64,000 nucleotides of DNA from Arthrinium phaeospermum (taxonomy: Eukaryota > Ascomycota > Sordariomycetes > Amphisphaeriales > Apiosporaceae): the NCBI GenBank assembly GCA_006503535.1, contig QYRS01000013.1:930001-994000 (forward strand), read 5' to 3'. Below the pieces are notes generated by a model. That model did no database searches, was not told the origin of the DNA, and saw only the letters and a list, made by a program, of their open reading frames with translations. Made by a program: the position numbers and the translations under genes. Of this stretch, positions 13,131 to 24,879 are shown piece after piece (the first letter of the stretch is position 1; each line of letters starts with the position of its first letter).

Positions 13131-14186
13131 ATTGGGCAGGCTTCAGAACTGTGATGTAAAGTATGGTGGCAATGCGACAACGAATGAAATGGCGATTGTC
13201 TCAGACGACAACAGCAGACGCAAGCAGCAGCCACGAAGTGCAGCAGTCTTTCATCTACTTGTAACCAGACCTCTTGAGCGCACTACATTATGTGAGGGGG
13301 GCTGATGGCCACAATCTGGTTTTTATCTACCCCCCGTCTTCACTCTCCTCGAGTCGACGAATCGACCTTTCCCAGTGCCAAGGTCACATTGCGTCGTAGC
13401 TCCCGTCTGTGGGAGTGTATTTGGCACTTCCTGACTTGTTGGGGAAGCTGCAGCTGCAGCTCATTACCTGCTTGGGTTTGAGGAGATGGGACGGCGACTG
13501 GAGGTTGCACCGGCTGAGATAAAGATTGTGACGACCAATCACTTGGACTCGGGTTACAGCCCATCAATGGAAATAGCAGCGCGGTTTTAAGCATGCGACA
13601 TCGAGGAGCCGAGTCGGCCGGCAATGCAGTATTGCCAATTTTAGATGCTTTGTCCTCCATCGTGCATGATTTCCGCACGAACATTTATTCAAGTCCGGGC
13701 ACACAAAGCCAAAAGATTCATTGCCTCAGAAGATCGCAACGGTATTCCGAGATCGCTCCAATCTGTCGAGTAAGTAGATACTACATAGCATTTGTACGTC
13801 TGGTCGCAGTGCCTAACATGGAGATCGATAAGAAGGTGTAGATAGCGTTGCAGGTGGAGAATAGTTCGATTAGCAAGGATGCGATAAGACCGTTATGCAG
13901 GGACCCGTGAGATCAGGGATCCAATCGATAGGCACTTTCAGGGACCATGTGCAGCCCGCATACCCGCTAAGACGGTAGCTATACCGAGGTATGCATATAA
14001 GCAGACTCGTAAGCCGCAGACCGACCCCGTACACGTCATAGTCTGGGTCAGGCGCGCCCCGTTCTTAGAGTTGCCTTAGCTCGGAGCTTGTGACACTCTT
14101 GCGACTGGGCGTCTCGCGTCCATGACTTCCTCGGCAAAGCTGCACTGTTGACAGTGTGGTGAGGAAGAACATAGTTTCATCACAAA
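13131..14186. promoter_or_regulatory. Bidirectional promoter region
   Basis: About 1 kb between the divergent start codons of the amine oxidase and the alkaline phosphatase; it must contain both promoters. No coding sequence recognised. I did not find a convincing pair of CACGTG (Pho4/NUC-1 type) sites, so phosphate control of the phosphatase is not shown by the sequence. Confidence 0.5.
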
Positions 14187-16143
14187 ATGGTAAGCCTTTT
14201 TGAGTTTTTGGTCTGGAAGCAGGCTTCCAACGCGCTACACTATCCTCCTTTTTCTGTATCATCCATGCTTAGAGCTGGAAACGATGGCCATAGACAGCCC
14301 GGCGATACGCGAGCAGAGAGTTGCTAACCCCTTGTGCCCCAGGCTTCAGCGACGACTCCTCTTCTGGCGGACGACCGCCGCGACTCGGCTGCCGACTCTG
14401 AAGACAATGCGCTACGAGATAGAGCTTCATCGAACCGAACAGGCCCAGCATGGGTTCCCCGACTCCGCGAGGTCCTGCTCTTCGCATGGGCCCTCCTGGC
14501 TACAGCTGGCGTGCTCATCATGGCAGTTTGGATGTCCCATAAATCGCAGACTGGCTACTCAAAGCCGAGCGGCAAGCGCAACTTGATCTTCATGGTTTCC
14601 GACGGTATGGGACCTGCATCTTTGTCTATGACAAGATCATTCCGTCAATACACTGAAGGGTTGGAACACGGCGACACCTTAACCCTAGACAAGCACTTCT
14701 GGGGAAGCAGCCGGACGCGGAGCGCAAGCTCCTTCATCACAGATAGCGCTGCTGGGGCTACAGCCTTCAGCTGTGCGCAGAAGAGCTACAACGGGGCCAT
14801 CTCCATGTTGCCCGACCACACTCCATGCGGTACTGTCCTGGAAGCTGCCAAAAGGGCTGGTTACATGACCGGTCTTGTTGTCACTACTGATATCACGGAT
14901 GCTACTCCTGCATGTTTCAGCAGCCATGTTGATGTACGCACGCAAAATGACGAGATCGCTTTGCAGCAGATCGGAGACGGGGCGCTCGAGAGAGTCGTGG
15001 ATCTTATGTTTGGTGGCGGAAGGTGCCATTTCTTACCCAACACGACCCATGGCAGCTGCAGAGCCGATGACGTTGACGTTGTCGGCATGGCGAAAGAGAA
15101 GTACGGCTGGACCTACACCGATAATCGCGCTGGTTTCGATGAGCTGTGGGAGGGGCGTCTCAAAGTCCCTTTGCCCATGTTGGGACTGTTCGCTTCTACC
15201 GATGTTCCATTTGAGCTTGACCGCCGCAACATGAACGACGTCTATCCCAGCCTGAGCGAGATGGCCACGACTGCTTTGAGGGCACTCGAAAAGGCCACTC
15301 AAGACAGCGACCAGGGCTTCTTCCTCATGATTGAGGGGAGCAGAATCGACCACGCTGGCCATTACAACGACCCAGCAGCCCAGGTACACGAAGTCCTCGA
15401 GTACGACAAGACTTTCCAGACTGTTCTGGACTTCATAGACAAGTCCAAGACGGAGAGCGTACTGGTTGCGACGAGTGACCACGAGACTGGTGGTTTGTCT
15501 GTTGCCAAGCGTATGTCTACTGGCTCTTTTTGTTCCCCTGCGTAACCCAATGACGACTGACAATTACTTAGAACTCCGATCTGAATACCCCGAATACCTA
15601 TGGTATCCCGGTGTCCTTGCCAACGCCTCATCATCTACCGAGTATCTTGCCTCCAAGCTCTACAAACACATTGCATCCACTGCCAAGAATGGAACTTCGA
15701 AGAAGGAACTCAAGGCCTATATCAACGATGAGCTCGTCAAGGCGGGCTTGGGTGTCCATGACGCAACTGATGCGGAATTGGCGGAGATTGTCAGCACCCC
15801 GGCGAAAGCTCAAGACCTGTTCGCAAAGATCATCAGTCAACGTGCTGAGATCGGCTGGAGTTCTCATGGCCACTCTGCTGTCGACGTCAACATCTACAGC
15901 TCAGGTGGTTCCGGAACAGACGCCATTCGTGGCAATGTTGAGAATACCGAGGTAGGCGATTTCCTTCGTGACTATATCGGTGTTGATGTGGAGGCTGTCA
16001 CAAAGGAACTCCGAAAGAAATATCAGAGAAGGTCAAAGAAATCGGCATCGAAACTAGATGCTACTGTTGATTCAAACAGCAGCGAGGATCATTGGGCTGC
16101 TCACGAGGACTTGATGATGCGGCAAGTAGATGGTACTTACTGA
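14187..16143 (+). CDS. Membrane-anchored alkaline phosphatase (Pho8-like)
   Basis: Exons 14187-14189 (only the ATG), 14343-15510 and 15572-16143 give 580 aa. The family hydrolyses phosphomonoesters; the yeast member Pho8 is a type II vacuolar enzyme. A short cytosolic tail is followed by one transmembrane helix (about 45-65, LLFAWALLATAGVLIMAVW), then the catalytic domain: metal-binding VSDGMG near 88, nucleophile Ser136 in TDSAAGATAF, TTDITDATPA, GGGRCHF, metal ligands in IEGSRIDHAGH and SDHETGG. Intron 1 (GTAAGC, TTGCTAACC branch, CCCAG) directly follows the ATG and joins it to ASATTPLL; without it the long frame has no ATG before the membrane helix. Vacuolar location is inferred from topology. 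Confidence 0.93.
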
Positions 16144-17631
16144 GTCATATTCCGGACTCATTATTTCGGATGTTTGGGAGGCAGCATCACGATGGGACAT
16201 TTACAATTGCATTGACTCTCATACAGTCACTGGGTGGTTTGGGCTTCCACCGAAGCAACAAATAACTACACCTACCCCTTTTCATAGGTCCCTCCAAGCG
16301 AAACAGGAGCACATGTTTTAGAAGGGCAAGCAGATTGTACATTGCCAGGTTTTTTGCCCAAATTTTGAACAGTCCGATAGCAAACATTGACCAACCTAAC
16401 TGTTTGACGGATTTATGTGATGGCACTTGGCGTCTGATACACAGTTGTGCCACTCCGGGTTGGATCCGCGTAGCTCCGATCTGATTGCTGGTCCCCTTTC
16501 CGACCCCGGCTCCGGATGGCATCTTCAGTGAACATGGCAGACTGTTTCAATCCCAGACATTGGACGGTATGTTGGTAGAATCATCAAAGGTATGCAAACC
16601 CCCTGTAGACAAAAGAAGGCCTAGAGTCATCAAATTAGAATATCAATACGCAATAACATCTGGTATCGAAGAGCAGGTGCATCCCCAACTTTGCAAGCAG
16701 ATGGAAAACCCAATACGCGCCTGGGGCCTCTCGGCTATATGCTATACTTTCTTTCTGGCTTATTTGAGTTTCCGAGTCTGCAAACATGATATTGACGAGA
16801 AGGGTGAGTTATCCAGGAGGGAACAAGTTTGCTGTGTCCAAGTGGGCTTCCCTTTGCATTTGGTCGTAAGTTGCTTGGGTTCTGGGCAAGCTACATGCCA
16901 TGCTGCAATTACCAACTGTGAGGAAACTTGAAGACCCAATTCATTGTTGCCTTCAAGGAGTGTTTCTCGATGGGCTACGGCCTCTATATTACTCGATGCT
17001 GTCATTGTGGTCACAGTACTTTGTCCTGCCACCCTCATCAAGCATCTTGTCTTGTGTGGATGAATACCCCCTCGTTTCTGGGCTTCACAACCCCTTCACC
17101 ACTGCAGCTACACCAGGCACATCCTGTCCTTACGACCTGCAGGATCGTCAGGTTGCTGATTCCCTTCTTCACGTAATACACGGGCTTACCAAGGAATATT
17201 CCAATAGTCTCTCCGAGTTCTCAAGTCGAAGTATCTAATTTGATACTTGAACGGCCTACCCAGAGGCGTTCAGGTGGCAGTACAGCTTGAGCTTGTCCAA
17301 AATAAACCGAGCCAGCTTTACCCCCGAGAGCTAGCTGCGCAGGGGATCTTACGGGGCCTAATATCACGAAAACCTGTCTGTTTACCATCGTGACCTAAGC
17401 TTCGGCCTACAAACGCTGCGCCCTTTTCACTTCTGGTTTTCCCCAACACGCAGCCTTCACGACCGCACCATTTTATTCCCATCGTTACCACAAGACCTGT
17501 TGTGGTGCGAGGAACACAAACAAAGATTCACTTGGAAATTCATTCGCCTCTCACCGGAGCTCATTACTGTAATTTTGTCCGCCACAAGCAAACCAAACAC
17601 CCGCACCGCTCACCACAAAACCCTTGCCAAC
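16144..17631. other. Intergenic 1.5 kb, nothing recognised
   Basis: Separates two genes of the same orientation. A 148-codon open frame (16485-16931) has no family resemblance and no ATG supported by context, and was left out. The stretch before 17632 is C/A-rich and suits a 5' leader. Confidence 0.4.
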
Positions 17632-18221
17632 ATGTGCTTCTACGTCATCCAGACCACCATGTGCGGACACTGGGATAGTCGGTTCTATGCTGGCCCTAGC
17701 TGCCAGGCATTCCAGGATGAGCTGAACCGTATCAACCATCCTCAGGCCTGGAACTGCGCCGGCAACCCCAATGCCGAGGCTGCCCTACCCTTCACCTGGC
17801 CGGAGCGTTGCGAGCCCAGCTACTGGAACACTGTCCAGTCCTTCATCTGGTGCGGCTGGGAGTGCCGCAACACCCATGACCCCTGTGAGTATTAAAGCTT
17901 TTCTTCCCATTTTTGCCCCCTATATAAGATAGAACAACGGAAAGCTTGGGAGACACATGCCGTTCATGTTCATTTTGGCTCCCTTTGGCCAATTTATTGG
18001 CCAGGCCTAGCATCCAGTTTTATGTCTGAAAACTTTGCCCCTTTCGGCGACATGGATGACTAAGATGTTTACTAACACGACTTGTCACAGGGGGTCTGAA
18101 GGAGTACAACCTCTTCCCGAACAATGTCACGCAGTGGCATGGCCCGAAGGAGCCAATGGGCGAAGCAACTGCCACTTATGGCGAACCCCGTCTCGGCGTT
18201 GGCTGGCGAGATGAGGCCTGA
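17632..18221 (+). CDS. Small Cys-rich MCFY protein, function unknown
   Basis: Two exons, 17632-17884 and 18091-18221, with a 206-base intron (GTGAGT, ACTAACACG branch, CACAG) give 127 aa. The start MCFYVIQTTMCGHWDS resembles a loosely defined group of small fungal proteins that begin MCFY and carry spaced Cys/His residues; I do not know a function. Cys occur at residues 2, 11, 24, 42, 60, 74 and 78, with CGH, CGWEC and several His, which could bind a metal. Trp is frequent. There is no signal peptide or membrane helix, so it is probably intracellular. Exon 2 reads WGLKEYNLFPNNVTQW and ends RLGVGWRDEA. Splicing closes exactly in frame and both exons have coding-like composition, which supports a real gene. 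Confidence 0.75.
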
Positions 18222-19212
18222 GCCCAAGCGAGGACACCACATATGGGGACTTTGAAGAGAGTCGGCACTGGCACAAAGAGTTTCGGCTTTACGACCTTGA
18301 CCTTTTGCTTTTCTACTTAGAAAAGCCCACGATGGAGACTTGTTTCGGCGTCACAACGAGCTGAACACCTACTTTGAGGATCAAGCAGACAGATAATGGC
18401 GTTGGAAAAGACCTGGATACCATGGTCTTAGTTAGCAGTAGAGAATGAAAGCCGAACGATAGTAAAGACAACACAGGCCATCACCCATCTTTTGTCCCCG
18501 ATTAACAAGCAATATCAGGTGTACCGGCTTGTAATATGAATTGTGTGTTTCCAGAGGGATTTGTGAGATATTCACTCGGGTAGACATTTGGTTGTTGACA
18601 GCCGCACTTCAGGGTTACCATTGTGCATGAGTAGGTCTACTTCCGTCAGGACATTTTGTCAATCGCAAATATTGCATCTTGGTATAATCTTGCCTTGCAA
18701 CAGGCCTGGCTTTGGAGGCATTATAACCTAGGACATTCATGGACTAGCATTGGGATGCTATTTGATGACAGCATCTGAAGATCCAATCAGCATCGATTTG
18801 TTTCCTTCGGCTAATAATATATCACATCATCAATACGTATTCAGGCAGGCCAACGGGAGTAGAATAAATCATATAGTAGATGCAATCATGTTCGACATTG
18901 AGCTTCCAAAGTTGGTATGCAATTCATCTCACCGAAGTCAGCACGCCCAGACTCTGAAATGCAATACCAAGCTGCAGCCTGATCACGGTTACCAAAAGGC
19001 CGCCAATCCGAGAGACATTGGGCGCTGCAATGAAACCTTCAACGGGAAAACGGGCCTTGGACCCGGGCCACATCCCGTTTTTACAATCTGGAATGGGTAT
19101 ATATAGCCCTCAAAATGCCCGGGAAGCATGGCATTCAACGAGAACACGGGATCCCCGTTTCTTGCACATTTGACCTAGCAATACAGACAGCTATTCCGAT
19201 CTAGCATTTGCA
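18222..19212. other. Intergenic, promoter of the esterase gene
   Basis: About 1 kb. It contains a good TATA element near its end (see separate entry). No other gene, repeat or RNA recognised. Confidence 0.45.
19098..19106 (+). promoter_or_regulatory. TATA box of the esterase gene
   Basis: The sequence tatatatag lies about 107 bases before the ATG at 19213 within a GC-richer setting (gaatggg...ccctc), a usual position for a fungal TATA box of a regulated secreted-enzyme gene. Confidence 0.5.
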
Positions 19213-20350
19213 ATGAGGATTCTCTACAATGTTTACACCTTCCTCACCTTGGCAACCGCAGCTGCTGCATCCGGCTCTGGTTGTGGCGCTGCGCCTCCTA
19301 TCCCGCTAGGCCAGCGCCGAAACGCCACCTTGTCGTCGGCGGACCCGGCGATCGACGGCCGCACCTTCATGTACTGGCTCCCGCCCTCCTACAGCCCCAA
19401 CAAGCCGAATCCCCTGATCCTCTCCTTCCACGGGGGCGGCGTCAACGGCGACAGACAGGCCGACCAAGACTTCTTCGCCGACACCGCCTTCAACACGGAC
19501 CACGTGGTCGTCTACCCGCAAGGCCTGCTCTTCGAATCCTGCGATGTCGTGCCTCCCACCACCGTGTGGCAGGGTCTCCGCCTCCTGCCCAAGTATTGGG
19601 ACGACGTAGCCTTCGTGCTCGAGCTGCTCGACTTTCTGGAGCGAGAGCTCTTGTGCATCGACGCCGAGCGGGTCTACGCCACGGGCAAATCCATGGGCGG
19701 TGGCATGATCGACATCCTGGCTTGCGACGAACGCAGCTCGGAGCGCATCGCCGCCATCGTGCCCGTGGCTGCTGCCTTCTGGGCGAACGTGGACCCGCGG
19801 CTGTGCGCTGGCGCAGCAGCAGCGCTGGTGCCCGTCCCCGCCTGCCCCGGGAAGCGCGAGTGCCCGGTCCCCGTCATGGCGTTCCATGGCCTCAACGACA
19901 CGACGGCGCCGTTCAATGGCGGGCCTATCGTCGGTATGGACTGCGTGCCGCCGATCGAGCGCTGGGTCGAGGCGTGGGCGGTGCGGGACGGCCTGGACCC
20001 GTCGAGCCCGACGCTCGAGAAGCTGCCCAGCGGGGACAACGCCACGGTGTACCGGTATGGGGGCGACGGCGACGGCGGCGATAAGGAGGGAGAGGAGGGG
20101 CTGGTCACGTTCGTCATGACCGGCGACCACGCCAACCACGACTGGCCGACCACGGTCGACTACGGCGGCACGTCCAGGGTCCTCGAGCCGGGGCAGGGGC
20201 CCACCAACTTCAACGGGACGAGCATGATGATGGATTTCTTCCGGAAGTACAAGACGCCGTAAGTTACGTTTCCTGTTGTCCTCGCACTGCGTCTCAGGCT
20301 GCTAATGCGTTGCTAGAACGACTGGACTGTGTGACATTTACAGAGAGTAG
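19213..20350 (+). CDS. Secreted feruloyl-esterase/PHB-depolymerase-like hydrolase
   Basis: Exon 1 (19213-20258) plus a short exon 2 (20317-20350) give 359 aa; without splicing the frame stops at 20262 after 349 aa. The intron has GTAAGT, GCTAATG and CTAG signals, so I prefer the spliced tail. A signal peptide (about 1-19, LTLATAAAAS) marks secretion. This is an alpha/beta hydrolase of the CE1/LpqC type that removes ferulate or acetyl groups from plant cell-wall polysaccharide: oxyanion region SFHGGGVNGD, nucleophile Ser160 in GKSMGGG, Asp in FHGLNDTTAP, His in GDHANHDWP. An even number of Cys suits disulfides. Substrate is inferred from family only. GC content is much higher than in the flanks, as in other secreted enzyme genes here. 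Confidence 0.88.
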
Positions 20351-21317
20351 GAACCATATGGGAAGATCTGGAGACGGTACCAACGTTGCTACAAAGAGTG
20401 AGATCGGATTCGGTCGATTTACGATGGCTCTATGTATCTAGATTTACACACCATTGTATACAGTCGGGTTGTTAAATGAAAATCCGTGCCGTCAGGTTGG
20501 AAACAATACGAATCGATCAAAACACGTAGAAAGATCGTCGATCGTTGTCGCCCTTCTGATCCAAACGCAACGACCTCCAAGGACCCGGTTACGAGGTCAG
20601 TGTCGATCGTCTGCATGGTCCCGCAACCTAGGATTAGTCCATGATCTACAAGCTCACAAGTCAACAAGTAGAGGTGGCATGAATTCTTCCTGGCTGCCGA
20701 TCGATCCTGAAGCAATGTCTCCAGCCGAAAGAACCGCGACGACCATACCTGTTGCAACTGAGTATACCAATGGAAAGAGGTTCAGGAAAGCGCGATTGCT
20801 GTTTTGGGTCACGATATATACAATTTCACAATACGGATACTGTCCTGTCCACTTGGAATCTATTTTGGGCTGACAGGTGCAACAGCGGGGGCCTGGAGGA
20901 GTTACTACGGGGTTAGTTGCTGCGAACCACTCCAAGTGGGTTGGCGTGCAGAACGGCACGCTGGCACGGGCCAGAGAGCGTGTGAAGTCGCCCAATTGTT
21001 CGATACGAGCTCGTCGCCAAAACCAATTCAAGACCCCTAAATTTGCTTTTCGCGACAGTAGGGCCGACTCAATTCAATCCCCAAAATGCCCCTGATTCTT
21101 TCCAGGCCGTAATAAGTAGGTGCTACTCGAGTATTGGCCGGTCAATCAACATCAAGTATCGATCCCAACCCGCATTCTTTCTTGGCTGTCCCTTAGCACA
21201 AAAGTTAGTCGATCGCCAGTCCAGCAAGTACAAGTGTCAATTGCCCAGACTCTTGGCGTCCCCTCCAACATCCGAACCTTGTCGAGGCCACGAGGTAGAG
21301 CGACGTACAGTAGCGCC
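20351..21317. other. Intergenic, promoter of the CorA gene
   Basis: Nearly 1 kb. The frame of the CorA gene stays open upstream from 21120 without an ATG before 21318. A 125-codon minus-strand frame (20654-21031) has no family resemblance. Nothing else recognised. Confidence 0.4.
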
Positions 21318-23223
21318 ATGTCGCATTCCTCGTCCGAGGAGACGGCCGCCAACGAGCCCTTCCCCAACGTCACGGATCTTCCCGTGCCATCTCCAGGCAC
21401 GACCCAGACCGCCGCGAGCGCGCCCACCCCGACGAGGCCTCCTCCGACCATCACCACCACCTCGGCATCCACGTCCGCGAGACCACAAGTCCACTATGAC
21501 CTCAACATTGACACCGACCTGCCGCCTTCGTCATCCCACTTGTCGCCGCCACCCTTTTCGTCTGGTACGGCTTCTGGCCTAGCCCGGTCCGACTCCGAAC
21601 TGTCGCGCATGGGCGTGAAGAGGAGGTTTACTAGATCCAACACCTTTCGCACCGTCAAGGAGTTCGAGGAGGGATGGCACCCGGGGGCCGAGCCCGGTCT
21701 GGATACGTCCAAACCGGATGGCGGCCAGGGTGCCGTGCCAGAGTTGCATTCCGAGTGCCAGATAACCATCGTGGACTTCTCGCCGGATGATATCATGATT
21801 CATGAGCTCGACAACCAGCAAATGATCGATTTCATCGACTTGCCGCAACCGAGCTGGGTCAAGTGCCGGTGGATCAACGTCAACGGCATCAGCTGGGACG
21901 TCATCCAGTCGCTTGGCAACCATAAAGGGCTCCATAGATTGGCTATCGAGGATTTGATGAATCCTCATAACCGTACCAAAGCCGACTGGTATGCCACTCA
22001 CGCATTCATGATCATGACCTGCCAGAAGCTCGTCCGAGTCAACGACGACGACGATAGCAGCGATGACGAAGAAGACGACGGCCATGAGCTGCAGCGCGTC
22101 AAGAGTAACTCGTCTTGGAAAGATATGAAAAGAGGTCTGAAGCAGTGGTGGCATACAGTGCGCCAAGATGACTACGATTCCGCTAACAACAACATCTCGC
22201 TGGAAAAGGGAGGTCCAAGGCCGCTGGGAGATACGTCACGGAGCGTCCGCCAAACCACCGGACTGTCAGATGTCTTCAACCCAAACACCCTTTGCACCCT
22301 GCAACGCTATCACGCCTCCTCCAACGATGCGCGTACGGACTACATGGAACGGCACAGTGCCCTGGTGGCGCGCGGGCTCGCCGTCATGGCAGAGCAAGTA
22401 TCCTTGTTCATCACCTCCGATAATACTGTCATCGCCTTCTTCGAGCAGTCGGCCGACGATGTCGAGAAACCCATCCTGGCGCGTCTGTCCAGCCCCGACA
22501 CTATCTTGCGACAGTCATGTGACGCGTCGATGGTGGGACAAGCCATCATCGATGCGATCATCGACATGGCTATTCCCGTGGCCGCATGCTATGCTGATGT
22601 GGTAGGCGATCTCGAGTTGGACGTCTTGACCAAACCCAGCATCAAGCACACTCGGGATCTGTACATAATCACATCCGAGATCAACAAGATGGCCAGCTTC
22701 GTCAATCCCATCGCATCGCTCATCTCGGCATTGCGCGATCACAAAACCCTGCTCCCGGAAGAAGTTGCCATACAAGAACTCCAAAACCCTGGACGAGGTG
22801 TTATCATTACTCCGATGACGTACACCTATCTTGGCGACGTGTACGATCACTGCGTCCTCATCACGGACAACCTGAACCAGATTCGCAAGTCTGCCGATGA
22901 CATGATCGACCTCATCTTTAACACGATATCGGCCAATCAGAACGAGTCGATGAAGCAGCTCACAGTGGTCTCCGTCATCTTCCTCCCGCTCACCTTCTTG
23001 AGCGGCTACTTTGGACAGAACTTCGAGGACTTCCCAGAGCTGCATCATAGCCCGCTCTTCTTCTGGAAGATCGCCATACCCGTGTGTCTTCATCATCATA
23101 CTGCTCATGCGCGAGATGATCTGGCAGTGGCTCGTGCGCTTCACGCAACGGAGGCAGATCGTTAGTGTGAGGAAGAGGAAGCGGAGAGCGAGAAGGCCTA
23201 GCAACGTCGACAAACGCCGCTGA
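21318..23223 (+). CDS. CorA/Mnr2-like Mg2+ transporter, frameshifted at 3' end
   Basis: Single exon. CorA proteins form pentameric Mg2+ (or Zn2+) channels with two C-terminal helices joined by a GMN loop. The N-terminal part is Ser/Pro/Thr-rich, followed by the cytosolic CorA domain (IHELDNQQMIDFIDLP, HKGLHRLAIEDLMNPHNRTK), an acidic patch (DDDDSSDDEEDD) and helix 1 (LTVVSVIFLPLTFLSGYFG). The pore motif reads GQN (566-568) instead of GMN. After FFWKIAIPV the reading frame goes wrong: the open frame ends at 23165 with a His-rich tail, while helix 2 and its basic tail (LLMREMIWQWLVRFTQRR) lie in the next frame up to the stop at 23223. The break falls in GTGTGT at 23082-23087. As written the product lacks helix 2 and would be inactive; a sequencing slip or a true mutation are both possible. 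Confidence 0.85.
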
Positions 23224-24879
23224 TTATAGTCATCCTGGGTTGAGGCTTGGGCTCCTGGTGTAGCAGAGTTGGCCGTCGCGGTGCGCATCATAGAACGTAT
23301 CATCAAGACAGTAACTTCATCTAGGTTGCATATCCTAATTGGAATACTTATCACATATCAGTTGAGGTAAGTATGCTTTGGCCACAACCAGAACTGCTTC
23401 GCTACAAGGGACTACCCGAACACAGGCAAGCCAAAAGTCGACCATCTGCTATATATTAAGTAGGTGAGTTCCCGGAGTTCAAAACATCAAATATTACGGT
23501 ATTAGGAGCCTCGCCGCATGTGGCTCAGGCAATAGAATCAGGAACTATATCAGTTCATACTAGTTAATGTAGTAATTACTTGAATGTTAGAGTACAACTA
23601 CCTAATAGATGATCATGATACTACTCTGCCCATGCCGCTGTCTGATATTGCATACCAACATGATCTTTGCATGTCCTCTTGAGAGCGATTCTGGAAATAT
23701 CGGTATCTCTCCTGATTTGTCATGTTACTTAGTAGACTGAGATATCGAATTAAAGCACAGCTCGGAGCTCTGTGGCCTAGCCCAGACCTTTCGTAAAATG
23801 AGTGCAGCGAAAGGGGCATTGAAAAGGGTAGCTATATGAGGGCAAGTGGAATAAGCATGACCAGGCCAAACTTAATTGTAGACGACAGCAGGGTAAACTC
23901 CCGCGTTATATTTCCTACCACTCATCAGGCCTCGGACTCCTAAATTGGCTACTCCGTTCACCCCAGTCATCCCGGTGCTTATTTCGTTGTCAGTTATCCC
24001 AATGTCACGAGTTACCAAACTGCAATTAACTGCTATAAACAGTTACACCTTTAGCTAGGGACTAGAAACTAAAGTGGCATGAGATGGTACGCAGCCATTC
24101 TATCCCATAAGGATTACCAGCACAGTAGTGTGTCTATCCGATGACCTGGGTTTCGAATTTCGAGGGCTGCTGAGCCAATGGCAACTTGATGGGTTTCCAT
24201 ATCTTTCAAGTCCATGCGGTTGTCGAAAACAGTGGTGGATGGCCAAAGCCCCATTGATGCGTCAGTGGCCAACCAAAAGAATGGCTTATCCACAATCTTG
24301 ATGTGATACAATTGATCGAGATGTTTGATACAAATCCACTGATGTTATACTCGACGCACGGTCCTCCTGACCTAGAAATAGATATAGTTGCTGCCCATCC
24401 CGTATACTCGTGTGATTTAAATCCAGGCGCAAGATATCAAGACGAGGCATCTTAGCCTCCAGCGGACCTCTTTGTCCCTCTCATTGTAGTGATCCAATTT
24501 GGCAGGTTCTTGTATAGATTGTGAACCCAGCTTGGTGAATTATTGAATTATGCAAACTTGTCTGGTTTTGGCGCCTGCCTGCATGAAGTGAATCCAAAAC
24601 ATCGTCGGCGATGAGTTTGTAGAAGCTTATTGTTCTGGTACCAAGCACGATAGTCTGGTCGGAGCATTCTTTCGACAGAGGCAAACACTAGTGATTCCCA
24701 CGTCAAAATTTAAGTTACAAAGTTGCGTGCTCCTTCCACACGCCGTTCAGTCATATCCTCGCAAGTTGACCCCTACTTGTCTGGGGTAATGTTATCCGCA
24801 CAAAGGCGCTCTCCCACATCTTGCACTTTTCCATCCGCAAGTCAAGTCGCCTCGGAGATTCAGCAGTCTATTATTTCCA
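23224..24879. other. Gene-free AT-richer stretch
   Basis: About 1.65 kb after the CorA gene. AT-richer than the genes, with scattered TA steps, and no open frame with family resemblance. It may be decayed transposon sequence, but no terminal repeat, reverse-transcriptase or transposase motif could be seen. Confidence 0.35.

Noticed and set aside
19306..20139. 277-codon minus-strand open frame
   Set aside because: Antisense to the esterase with signal peptide and GxSxG motif; composition is that of a shadow.
23080..23115. Tiny intron explaining the CorA frame change
   Set aside because: The only GT-AG option (about 34 bases) is below usual fungal intron size and would delete the core of helix 2.
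23224..24879. Decayed transposon
   Set aside because: The stretch is AT-richer, but no terminal repeats, target-site duplication or polymerase/transposase motif could be seen, so no call was made.
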